In this document: in pieces, positions 1 to 4,945 of the stretch | Position numbering within the stretch: position 1 is the stretch's first letter | Layout: each line of letters starts with the position of its first letter | Assembly: GCA_004552155.1 (NCBI GenBank) | Contig: SFPF01000102.1 | Span: forward strand, 1-6,829 | From: Bacteroidales bacterium | Lineage (GTDB): Bacteria; Bacteroidota; Bacteroidia; Bacteroidales; Bacteroidaceae | Reading direction: 5' to 3' | Length of the DNA stretch: 6,829 nt | The notes under the pieces: model-generated | Told to the model about the DNA's origin: nothing | Databases searched by the model: none | What the model saw: the letters and a program-made list of their open reading frames with translations, nothing else | Translations under genes and position numbers: made by a program

Positions 1-345
1 CAGGCTTTTTTTGAAAAAACGCAAACTGAAATCGAAAACCAATCGCAAACTAAAACGCAAACCGAAAACCGTGAAGTTGGCGATTTGGTTTGCGTTTTAC
101 AGGCCACCATCGACACACTGCAAGGGCAGCTTGAAGTGAAAGACCGGCAGATCGAGCAGCAGGCTCAGACCATTACTCGGCTCACTGATGCGCTGGCCGC
201 TGCCCAGCAGACGGCGGCAGCGGCCCAGGCTCTTCACGCGGGGACGATCCAGCAGCAGCTTCTTACCGGGGAGGCCGGAGCGGATCAGCAGGACCAGGCG
301 CCGGAGCAAAAACGGGGCTGGTTTAGCAAGTTGTTTCGAGGTTAA
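1..345 (+). CDS. Partition-like HTH/coiled-coil protein, copy A (5' end outside window)
   Basis: This is the C-terminal 114 residues of a gene that enters from the left edge; the frame is open from base 1, so the TTG at 85 is not needed as a start. Visible parts are a Thr/Gln/Asn-rich linker (residues 6-24), a coiled coil (about 33-75, with LEVKDRQIEQQ), an Ala/Gln stretch ending in ALHAGT, a polar tail and the aromatic/basic end GWFSKLFRG. The same plan and several identical blocks occur in the complete copy at 4946-5428, which also has the N-terminal HTH. The plan matches the single-protein plasmid partition/DUF536 family (pSK1 Par type): HTH, coiled coil, short C-terminal tail. The role in segregation is inferred from that resemblance. 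An acetyltransferase gene follows 37 bases downstream. Copies A and B have clearly diverged in DNA, so this is not a recent tandem duplication. Confidence 0.75.
   Translation, partial: QAFFEKTQTEIENQSQTKTQTENREVGDLVCVLQATIDTLQGQLEVKDRQIEQQAQTITRLTDALAAAQQTAAAAQALHAGTIQQQLLTGEAGADQQDQAPEQKRGWFSKLFRG
20..98. repeat. Intragenic iteron cluster in copy A (CGCAAAC)
   Basis: The heptamer CGCAAAC occurs at 20-26, 44-50 and 56-62, and in reverse orientation at 88-94. The third copy and the inverted copy extend to a perfect 12-base inverted repeat, AAAACGCAAACC at 52-63 against 87-98. A second motif, CGAAAACC, alternates with it at 33-40 and 63-70. The forward copies encode T/S-Q-T, whereas the inverted copy encodes V-C-V, so the DNA word persists through different peptides. 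The cluster may continue left of the window. Confidence 0.7.
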
Positions 346-368
346 GAGAACTTGACAAATTCCAATTT
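341..368 (+). repeat. Left direct repeat flanking the acetyltransferase gene
   Basis: GTTAAGAGA (341-349), six bases, then CAAATTCCAATTT (356-368). The same two words recur at 797-822 with a four-base gap. The second word extends to a near-palindrome, CAAATT-CC-AATTTG (356-369). It lies directly after the stop of copy A and before the acetyltransferase ribosome site. Confidence 0.65.
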
Positions 369-382
369 GATGAGGTGTAATT

Positions 383-808
383 ATGGTAAGAATTGCAACA
401 GTAAATGATGCAGAGCAATTAAATATCTTAAATAACGAATTTAATGGTGAAGGTGCAAGCATAGATAATATTGGAAATTCTCTTGTGAGTAATAAACAGG
501 AGGTTGTTATCGTTGCTGATGAAGATGATATATTAGTAGGATTTGTATGTGTTCAACTTAAAAAGTCCTTCTGCTATGATGAATATATGCCTGAAATTAC
601 GGAAGTGTATGTTAAACCGACATATAGAAATAGAGGGATTGCGAGTGAAATGATTATTTTTGCAGAAAATTATTGCAGTAAGAATTATCCACTTCATAAG
701 TACGAACTCTTAACAGGACAAGAAAATCTTGTTGCACAATCTGTATATAATAAACTTGGTTATGTAGATGATAATGAACTTCATTTATCAAAACGAGTTA
801 AGAGATAG
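383..808 (+). CDS. GNAT-family N-acetyltransferase (cargo gene)
   Basis: A 141-residue protein of typical single-domain GNAT length, predicted to transfer an acetyl group from acetyl-CoA to an amine; the substrate cannot be read from sequence. The N-terminus (VRIATVNDAEQLNILNNEF) is the usual first strand and helix. The core strand ITEVYVKPTYRNRGIAS (about 72-88) holds the acetyl-CoA pyrophosphate loop R-N-R-G-I-A, and the end has the common ENLVAQSVYNKLGY pattern of motif B. The start is ATG 383 with GAGGTG at 372-377, five bases upstream. Base composition is very AT-rich, in contrast with the GC-rich mob, rep and rpoC, and the gene lies between direct repeats, which points to separate acquisition. 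A resistance role is possible, as some GNATs modify drugs, but nothing here shows it. Confidence 0.88.
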   Translation: MVRIATVNDAEQLNILNNEFNGEGASIDNIGNSLVSNKQEVVIVADEDDILVGFVCVQLKKSFCYDEYMPEITEVYVKPTYRNRGIASEMIIFAENYCSKNYPLHKYELLTGQENLVAQSVYNKLGYVDDNELHLSKRVKR

Positions 809-822
809 TCAAATTCCAATTT
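797..822 (+). repeat. Right direct repeat flanking the acetyltransferase gene
   Basis: GTTAAGAGA (797-805) overlaps the end of the acetyltransferase frame, the stop TAG follows at 806-808, and CAAATTCCAATTT is at 810-822. It matches 341-368 apart from the spacer length (four versus six bases). The first word is read in a different codon phase from the left copy, so shared coding does not explain the match. Confidence 0.65.
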
Positions 823-831
823 ATCGGTGGG

Positions 832-942
832 ATGAAGGTCGGGGAGCCGTCCGCAGACGGCAGGGGCAGCGCCCCTCCGGAGCTGGCAGAGCAGCAGGCA
901 CGAGCCGGCAGTGAAGCAGCTCCGGCAACCCCTCCCCTTTAG
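832..942 (+). other. Possible 36-residue ORF rich in Ala/Pro
   Basis: An ATG at 832 opens a frame of 36 codons to TAG 940-942, encoding a small Ala, Pro, Glu and Gly-rich peptide with no recognisable domain. A GGTGGG stretch lies immediately before the ATG, which is too close for a good ribosome site. The same DNA is packed with hairpins, so the open frame may be a by-product of GC-rich structure. If the acetyltransferase cassette is removed along its flanking repeats, this ORF would sit directly after copy A, in the position the DUF6487-like gene takes after copy B. Confidence 0.2.
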
Positions 943-945
943 GGG
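846..945. repeat. Run of four hairpins upstream of the oriT candidate
   Basis: Four inverted repeats follow one another: GCCGTC/GACGGC (846-851, 856-861), AGGGGC/GCCCCT (862-867, 871-876), CCGGAGCTG/CAGCTCCGG (877-885, 917-925) and CCCCT/AGGGG (934-938, 941-945). None has a following T-run, so they are not obvious terminators. Together with the next two hairpins they fill nearly the whole gap between the acetyltransferase and the relaxase gene. Roles that fit are part of an oriT, a single-strand origin or a structured leader. Confidence 0.55.
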
Positions 946-1026
946 CGCAAAGCACTTTCACACCGCTGCACCGATGGGGTGGCGGTGTGAAAGTGCTTTT
1001 GCGTTACTTTCTCACCAGAAAGTAAC
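946..1026 (+). other. Candidate origin of transfer (two strong hairpins before mob)
   Basis: The first hairpin has an 18-base perfect stem, AAAGCACTTTCACACCGC at 949-966 against 982-999, extended by CGC/GCG (946-948, 1001-1003) across a one-base bulge; CACC/GGTG inside the loop (969-972, 978-981) can pair as well. The second is a 10-base perfect stem, GTTACTTTCT (1003-1012) and AGAAAGTAAC (1017-1026), with a CACC loop. They adjoin each other and end 72 bases before the relaxase start. MobV relaxases generally act on an inverted-repeat oriT just upstream of their own gene, so the position fits. The nick site cannot be assigned from sequence alone. Confidence 0.6.
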
Positions 1027-1033
1027 AAAGAGG

Positions 1034-1062
1034 TTGTTTTTAGCGGAAATTTATGATAAAAT
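1034..1062 (+). promoter_or_regulatory. Predicted sigma-A promoter of mob
   Basis: TTGTTT at 1034-1039 and TAAAAT at 1057-1062 are separated by 17 bases, close to the vegetative consensus. The promoter starts eight bases after the last oriT-candidate hairpin, so relaxase binding to that region could repress its own gene, as seen in some MobV plasmids; that regulation is inferred here. A strong ribosome site (GGAAAGGGGG, 1082-1091) follows seven bases before ATG 1099. Confidence 0.6.
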
Positions 1063-1098
1063 AGAGGACGGAAGAATAAGCGGAAAGGGGGCGATTTT

Positions 1099-2346
1099 AT
1101 GGGAGTTACGATTTCGGGTATGACAGGTGCAGGGAGCATCCGGCACAACAACCGCAGCTTCTCAGCGGCGAATGTAGACCGGAGCCGGACGGAGCAGAAC
1201 ATTGTTTTCTGCAACGAGGATCTGAAGCAGGTCTATCATATGGTCTTTGATGAAGCTCTCGCAGCCTACAACGCAAAGAAAACCAAAACGAGAGATAAGA
1301 TACCGGACTACTATGAGCATATCCGGCAGAGTAAACAGGAAAAGCTGTTCCATGAAGCGATCTTCCAGATCGGCAACATGAGCGACTGTGGGTGCGGTAC
1401 GCCGGACGGAGAACGGGCGGCGGCAGCTCTGAAAGATTTTGCGGAGTCTTTTGCAGAACGCAACCCCCATCTGCGGGTGTTCAATATGGTGCTGCACATG
1501 GACGAGGCAACGCCCCATCTCCATGTCGATTTTATCCCTGTGGCAACGGAGCAGTCAAGAGGACTTTCTACAAGGGTATCTATGAAACAGGCATTGAAGC
1601 AGCAGGGGTTTGTCGGTGTCGGCAGAAAGCAGACCGAATGGGCGGCGTGGATGGAACGGGAGAAAGAAGCTCTGACGGAGATCGCCCAGCGGCACGATTT
1701 TGAAATTATCTCTCTCGGCACGAACAGACCGCACATGGACTTGCCGCAGTTCAAGGAAGCGGCTGCGAGGCTGGAAGCGGTGCAGCAGCAGACAGCGGCA
1801 GTAGAGCGGGAGGTTGCTGAGCTGGAACGGCAGCGGGACGCTCTGAAAGGCACTGTGCGGCTCTTAAAGGAGGCTGACAGGGTAAATGCACCCCTGCATG
1901 ATATTCAGCCGGAAAAGACGCTCACAGGGGCAGTAAAGGGCGTGACGGTGGATCAGGTCGAGCAGCTAAAGAAAATGGCACTGCGCAGCGTGACGGATCG
2001 GCACAAGGTACAGGAGCTGACGGAGGAAAACACCCGTCTGCGGTCACAGGTGCCGTCCATGAAGAAGCGGCTGGAAGAAGCGCAGCGGCAGCAGAGGCTT
2101 GAACAGGAAAACCGGAGGCTGCGCGATGAAAACTATTATCTGCAATCCGAGCTGCAGGAGGAACGCAGCTTCACCGAGCGTCTGACGGACGGCATCGGTC
2201 GGATGCTGGACTTCTTGGAAGAACACTTGCCGGAGCGTCTGCGTCCTCTGCTTGAAAAGGCGAGGGAGCTGCTGCCCGATCCGGAGATTGGACAGCAGCA
2301 GGAGCAACAGCAGCACCAGCGAGGAATGGGCGGCATGGAGCTGTAA
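1099..2346 (+). CDS. mobV: MobV-family relaxase (Mob/Pre plasmid mobilization protein)
   Basis: A 415-residue relaxase that should nick oriT, stay bound to the 5' end and lead the strand into a conjugation channel supplied by another element. Motif I is H16-N-N-R19; in MobM of pMV158 the corresponding histidine is the nucleophile. The metal-binding motif is HMDEATPHLH (133-142), with H133, E136, H140 and H142 spaced exactly as H126, E129, H133 and H135 of MobM. Residues 25-34 (NVDRSRTEQN) are also typical of the family. Beyond about 215 the protein is mostly coiled coil (about 219-262 and 310-360) and ends in a Gln-rich tail, typical for dimerising MobV C-termini. The N-terminal catalytic part looks intact. 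The start is supported by a strong Shine-Dalgarno and a good promoter. The oriT candidate lies directly upstream and rep downstream on the same strand. Confidence 0.95.
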   Translation: MGVTISGMTGAGSIRHNNRSFSAANVDRSRTEQNIVFCNEDLKQVYHMVFDEALAAYNAKKTKTRDKIPDYYEHIRQSKQEKLFHEAIFQIGNMSDCGCGTPDGERAAAALKDFAESFAERNPHLRVFNMVLHMDEATPHLHVDFIPVATEQSRGLSTRVSMKQALKQQGFVGVGRKQTEWAAWMEREKEALTEIAQRHDFEIISLGTNRPHMDLPQFKEAAARLEAVQQQTAAVEREVAELERQRDALKGTVRLLKEADRVNAPLHDIQPEKTLTGAVKGVTVDQVEQLKKMALRSVTDRHKVQELTEENTRLRSQVPSMKKRLEEAQRQQRLEQENRRLRDENYYLQSELQEERSFTERLTDGIGRMLDFLEEHLPERLRPLLEKARELLPDPEIGQQQEQQQHQRGMGGMEL

Positions 2347-2350
2347 AAGA

Positions 2351-2390
2351 AGCCTGTCCGGAGGGCTTGAAAATCTCTTTCGGACAGGCT
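2351..2390 (+). terminator. Stem-loop after mob, possible terminator
   Basis: AGCCTGTCCG (2351-2360) and CGGACAGGCT (2381-2390) form a perfect 10-base stem with a 20-base loop, four bases after the mob stop. No T-run follows (ATAATAACAA), so it is a weak intrinsic terminator; it may instead stabilise the mRNA end or belong to the origin region beyond. Confidence 0.45.
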
Positions 2391-2530
2391 ATAATAACAA
2401 CTGAAAATAGGGAATTGCTGTATTGATAATCTAAGCCCCCTGTAAGGGTACTCCCAACCTATATTTTTTCTCTCTGAAAGGGAGAAAGTCGGAGGGGAAA
2501 AGGGGGGTGAGCGGAGGGGTGTTGGAAGTG

Positions 2531-2594
2531 TGGTAAACCTCGTTAGAGGTTTTCCAAGCCACTGTGGTAAACCCATCGGGTTTTCCATAGTGGC
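2531..2594. repeat. Two tandem hairpin units, 34-base period
   Basis: Each unit reads TGGTAAACC, a variable loop, then GGTTTTCCA: 2531-2556 and 2565-2587. In both, TGG pairs with CCA and AAACC with GGTTT across a T/T mismatch. The second is extended by GCCACT/AGTGGC (2558-2563, 2589-2594). The stem ends are conserved while the loops differ (GTTA with an extra base pair, versus ATC), as expected for repeated protein-binding or RNA structures. Confidence 0.65.
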
Positions 2595-2618
2595 GGCACT
2601 TTCAATGCCCCGCAGCGA

Positions 2619-2690
2619 GGGGGAAAAGGGGGAGGTGACTTTCTCTTTAAGGCGGCGTAGCCGCCGCTCTTTTGCTCCCCCTTTTCCCCC
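2619..2690. repeat. 16-base perfect inverted repeat around a GC hairpin
   Basis: GGGGGAAAAGGGGGAG (2619-2634) is matched exactly by its reverse complement at 2675-2690. Between them sits GGCGGC-GTA-GCCGCC (2651-2665). The whole could fold into a large nested stem about 70 bases before the rep ribosome site. Confidence 0.7.
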
Positions 2691-2761
2691 TTCCCGCCCG
2701 CAGGCGATCCCCGCCGCAGCGGATTTTCTTTTTGGTACTTTTTCTTTTGTGAGGTGGTAAT

Positions 2762-2808
2762 ATGACCGAGAATTATCGAGGCTGCTACGAGTATTTGAGC
2801 GCACCGCT
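2762..2808 (+). pseudogene. Frameshifted N-terminus of rep
   Basis: ATG 2762 has a good ribosome site (GAGGTGG, 2751-2757) and begins MTENYRGCYEYL, but this frame then leaves the rep frame. Adding one G near 2797 (TATTTG-AGCGC to TATTTG-GAGCGC) would join it to the downstream frame as YEYLERTAVYLYRDEQ, a smooth continuation. The rep frame itself has no ribosome site near its first usable start, GTG 2809. A one-base deletion, or a sequencing error, is therefore likely; I see no slippery sequence that would suggest programmed frameshifting. Confidence 0.6.
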
Positions 2809-4119
2809 GTGTATCTGTATCGGGACGAACAGAGCGAGGATAAGAAGCTCCGGCGCAGGAAGATGTATAACGACACATGGGAACAGGATTACATGGAGTT
2901 TGTCGAGGGGAACAGCCTTACTTTGTGCAGCGGTCTTGCATATCGCAGAAAGGAGAACAGGCTGGAGAACGCCCAGCGGATGTATGCTCTGATCTTCGAT
3001 CTGGATGGCGTAGGTCTTGCCGAGCTGCGCAACCTCTTTCTGCGCTTTGGCGGCGATCCGGAGCGAGTGCGCCGGTTGCCGATGCCGACTTTCCTTGTTC
3101 TGTCGGGGACAGGGCTGCATATCTACTATGTTTTCCAGCAGCCGATTGACCTATACCCGAATATAAAAATTCAGCTTAAAAGTCTGAAATATGACCTCAC
3201 TTTCCGGCTATGGGAGTATGGCAGCACTTCGCAGGTCAAGGCGATCCAGTATCAATCCATCAATCAGAGCTTCCGCATGGTGGGCAGCATCAATGACAAG
3301 CATGGGACGGAGCTGGTCGCTTTCCGTACCGGAGAACGGGTAACGCTGGATTATCTGAACGCCTACGCAAAGCCAGAAAACAGGGTGGATGTCAATAAGC
3401 CTTTCAGCCCATCCAAAATGACACGAGCTGAGGCGAGGGAGGCATATCCGGAGTGGTATGAGCGTGTTGTTGTGAGAGGCGAGAAAGGACGCAAGAAGTG
3501 GGATATTGCCGGAAAGGTGCATGGTGATGATCCGTATGCGCTCTACCATTGGTGGCTGCGGCAGATCGGAGAGATAAAGGGCGGGCATCGGTATTTCTTT
3601 TTGATGTGCCTTGCTATCTATGCTTACAAATGCGGTGTGTCGAAGCAGCAGCTCCGGCAGGATATGAAAGAGGCTTTTGATGATCTGCAGATGGTGAAGC
3701 ATGAGAACGCATTGACCGAGGAAGATATACGGAGTGCGCTGGAAGCCTACGACAAGGAGTATTACAATTTCACGATTTCCGATATTGAAGCTCTGACCGA
3801 TGTTCGCATCGAGCGCAACAAGAGGAATGGTAGATCACAGAAAGAGCATTTGAAAAGAGCAAGGGCGGTGCAGGAAGTGGATTATCCTGGCGGCACATGG
3901 AGAAGAAAAGGGGCAGAAGAAAAGAAAGCGCAAGTCTATGCGTGGCGGCAGGAGCATCCAGAGGGACGCAAGGCCGATTGTCATAGGGACACCGGACTTG
4001 ATCCGAAAACGATCCGCAAATGGTGGGACACCGTACCGGAGGGGCATATAACGGTCAAAATACGCCCATCACAGGCTTTGAGCGATCTGTTGGTGGAGGA
4101 ATTTAAGAAAGGGCTGTAA
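2809..4119 (+). CDS. Plasmid-type replication protein with primase-like motifs and C-terminal HTH
   Basis: The open frame gives 436 residues from GTG 2809; the original start is probably ATG 2762, lost to a frameshift. The region around 59-163 resembles archaeo-eukaryotic primase/RepB-type primase domains: hydrophobic strand plus FDLDG (63-67, D-x-D metal motif), SGTGLHIYY (99-107, the s-x-H motif) and QSFRMVGSIN (153-162), comparable to the R-x-P-G-(S/T)-x-N element. The middle (about 240-330) is helical. Residues 374-407 form a likely helix-turn-helix (RKADCHRDTGLDPKTIRKWW) that could bind DNA. The probable role is initiation or priming of element replication, inferred from these motifs and from its place after mob and the repeat-rich gap. 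The usual acidic residue just before the third motif is not evident. It could also be a helicase-less primase accessory rather than the initiator. Confidence 0.75.
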   Translation: MYLYRDEQSEDKKLRRRKMYNDTWEQDYMEFVEGNSLTLCSGLAYRRKENRLENAQRMYALIFDLDGVGLAELRNLFLRFGGDPERVRRLPMPTFLVLSGTGLHIYYVFQQPIDLYPNIKIQLKSLKYDLTFRLWEYGSTSQVKAIQYQSINQSFRMVGSINDKHGTELVAFRTGERVTLDYLNAYAKPENRVDVNKPFSPSKMTRAEAREAYPEWYERVVVRGEKGRKKWDIAGKVHGDDPYALYHWWLRQIGEIKGGHRYFFLMCLAIYAYKCGVSKQQLRQDMKEAFDDLQMVKHENALTEEDIRSALEAYDKEYYNFTISDIEALTDVRIERNKRNGRSQKEHLKRARAVQEVDYPGGTWRRKGAEEKKAQVYAWRQEHPEGRKADCHRDTGLDPKTIRKWWDTVPEGHITVKIRPSQALSDLLVEEFKKGL

Positions 4120-4120
4120 A

Positions 4121-4156
4121 CGCCCCAGAAACGCCCTACAAGGCGTTTTCGGGGCG
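4121..4156 (+). terminator. Probable rep terminator
   Basis: A two-part stem starts two bases after the rep stop: CGCCCC/GGGGCG (4121-4126, 4151-4156) and AAACGCC/GGCGTTT (4129-4135, 4142-4148), with a six-base loop. The T-run (4165-4169) is about nine bases beyond the stem, so it is not textbook. A second small stem, GGGTAA/TTACCC (4156-4161, 4173-4178), encloses that run. Confidence 0.55.
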
Positions 4157-4291
4157 GGTAAGGGTTTTTATATTACCCCACCGAAAACGAGGCTTGAAAA
4201 CCGCGCGAAATAAGGCTTTTTCACCCCCTAAATGTACACGCTGCGGTGTTAGCATATAGAAAGCACTGTTCATAGAAAAGTTGCAAAAAAA

Positions 4292-4314
4292 CATTTGCAA
4301 TGCACTTGCAAATG
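4292..4314. promoter_or_regulatory. Probable antitoxin operator
   Basis: CATTTGCA (4292-4299) and TGCAAATG (4307-4314) are a perfect inverted repeat with a seven-base spacer, overlapping the -35 element. TTGCAA also occurs at 4281-4286. Autorepression through such a palindrome is usual for ribbon-helix-helix antitoxins and their toxin complexes. Confidence 0.6.
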
Positions 4315-4334
4315 TCACGAATATTGAATATAAT
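4306..4334 (+). promoter_or_regulatory. Toxin-antitoxin promoter
   Basis: TTGCAA (4306-4311), 17 bases, then TATAAT (4329-4334): a near-consensus sigma-A promoter and the strongest in the window. It rules out the upstream ATG at 4300 as the antitoxin start, since that ATG lies before the -10 element. Confidence 0.8.
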
Positions 4335-4374
4335 ATTAGTGCAAGCTAAAAATGACGAGGAAAGGAGTGCTATT

Positions 4375-4641
4375 ATGGCTAAAGGAAATATGACGATAAG
4401 AATGGAGCCGGAGCTGAAAGCACAGGCGGCAGCTCTCTTTAAGTCCCTCGGAATGGATTTGAGTACGGCAACGGGTATTTTTTATCGACAGGCACTTAGG
4501 TGTCATGGACTTCCCTTTGAAGTCAAGGTTGACGAGCCGAATGCTGTTACCTATGCGGCGATGGAGGCGGCAGAAAAGGGAGAGGATATGTATGGTCCGT
4601 TTGATAGCGTTGCAGATCTGATGGAGGCGCTGAATGCTTAA
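4375..4641 (+). CDS. RelB/DinJ-family antitoxin
   Basis: An 88-residue protein matching the RelB/DinJ antitoxin plan: an N-terminal ribbon-helix-helix (NMTIRMEPELKAQAAALFKS, about 5-24, then LGMDLSTATGIFYRQALRCHGLPFEV), followed by a flexible acidic C-terminus (AMEAAEKGEDMYGPFDSVADLMEAL) that should wrap and inhibit the toxin. ATG 4375 is chosen because AAGGAG lies at 4362-4367, seven bases upstream, and because the promoter and operator lie just before it; the longer frame from 4300 begins inside the promoter. Its stop overlaps the start of the toxin gene by eight bases, so the two are translationally coupled. It should dimerise, repress its own promoter, and neutralise the toxin directly. 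Confidence 0.92.
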   Translation: MAKGNMTIRMEPELKAQAAALFKSLGMDLSTATGIFYRQALRCHGLPFEVKVDEPNAVTYAAMEAAEKGEDMYGPFDSVADLMEALNA

Positions 4642-4912
4642 GCCGGAGTTTTCGGGGCAGTTCAAACGAGATTACAAGCTTGCGATCAAGAGAGGCTGCG
4701 ATCCGAAGAAGTTGGAGGAAGTGATCACGCTGTTGTGTAACGAGCAGCCGTTGCCGGAGGCGTATCGAGATCATGCTCTCACTAATTCCAGAAATTATAA
4801 GGACATGAGAGAATGTCACATCGAGCCGGACTGGCTGTTGGTCTATAAAGTTGTTCGGCAGACTTTGATTTTGAAATTGATAAGGACGGGATCTCATAGC
4901 GATTTGTTTTGA
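4634..4912 (+). CDS. YafQ-family mRNA interferase toxin (RelE superfamily)
   Basis: A 92-residue protein closely matching YafQ in length and motif order. Known YafQ catalytic or substrate residues have counterparts: H47 (in YRDHAL; YafQ H50), H62 and D66 (in CHIEPDW; H63, D67), R84 and H88 (in RTGSH; R83, H87) and F92 (F91). All are present, so the toxin looks active. YafQ cuts mRNA in the ribosomal A site. The start ATG 4634 overlaps the antitoxin stop, and GGAGG (4623-4627) inside the antitoxin gene serves as ribosome site. On a mobile element such a pair usually kills or arrests cells that lose it, which suits the neighbouring rep and partition-like genes. Confidence 0.92.
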   Translation: MLKPEFSGQFKRDYKLAIKRGCDPKKLEEVITLLCNEQPLPEAYRDHALTNSRNYKDMRECHIEPDWLLVYKVVRQTLILKLIRTGSHSDLF

Positions 4913-4945
4913 GATTAACTCCGGATGAAAGAGTGGTGATGATAT

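Larger units (their letters stand above)
2391..2761. other. Gene-free, repeat-dense gap before rep; candidate replication origin
   Basis: No credible gene occurs in these 370 bases; open frames on either strand are low-complexity readings of G-, C- or T-rich tracts. The gap has two copies of a GAGGGGAAAAGGGG-like tract (from 2492 and from 2617), two tandem hairpins (2531-2594), a long inverted repeat (2619-2690), and a 9-base inverted pair GAGAAAGTC/GACTTTCTC (2482-2490, 2637-2645). It ends in a T-rich stretch and the ribosome site GAGGTGG before ATG 2762. A structured, repeat-rich gap directly upstream of rep is where an origin is often found, but a long regulatory leader would look similar. 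Confidence 0.5.

Noticed and set aside
17..162. CRISPR array suspected from short repeats in copy A
   Set aside because: Repeats are only 7-12 bases, irregularly spaced, in both orientations and inside a coding frame.
352..381. TTGACA-N18-TGTAAT as an acetyltransferase promoter
   Set aside because: Transcription would begin at or after the ATG, which conflicts with the well-placed ribosome site at 372-377. The TTGACA belongs to the repeat.
911..1123. 70-codon open frame across the hairpins and the mob start
   Set aside because: It runs through the oriT candidate, the mob promoter and the mob ribosome site, and its peptide is mostly a reading of the inverted repeats.
2491..2520. G-quadruplex in the G-rich tract before rep
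   Set aside because: Only three well-separated runs of four or more G are present, so a stable four-run quadruplex is not clearly supported.
2136..2876. 246-codon minus-strand frame over mob, the gap and rep
   Set aside because: Low-complexity Ser/Arg/Pro composition caused by the complement of GC-rich coding DNA and G-rich tracts; no ribosome site or domain.
4300..4374. Upstream ATG extension of the antitoxin
   Set aside because: The ATG lies before the -10 element, inside the operator, whereas ATG 4375 has a good ribosome site and the normal family N-terminus.
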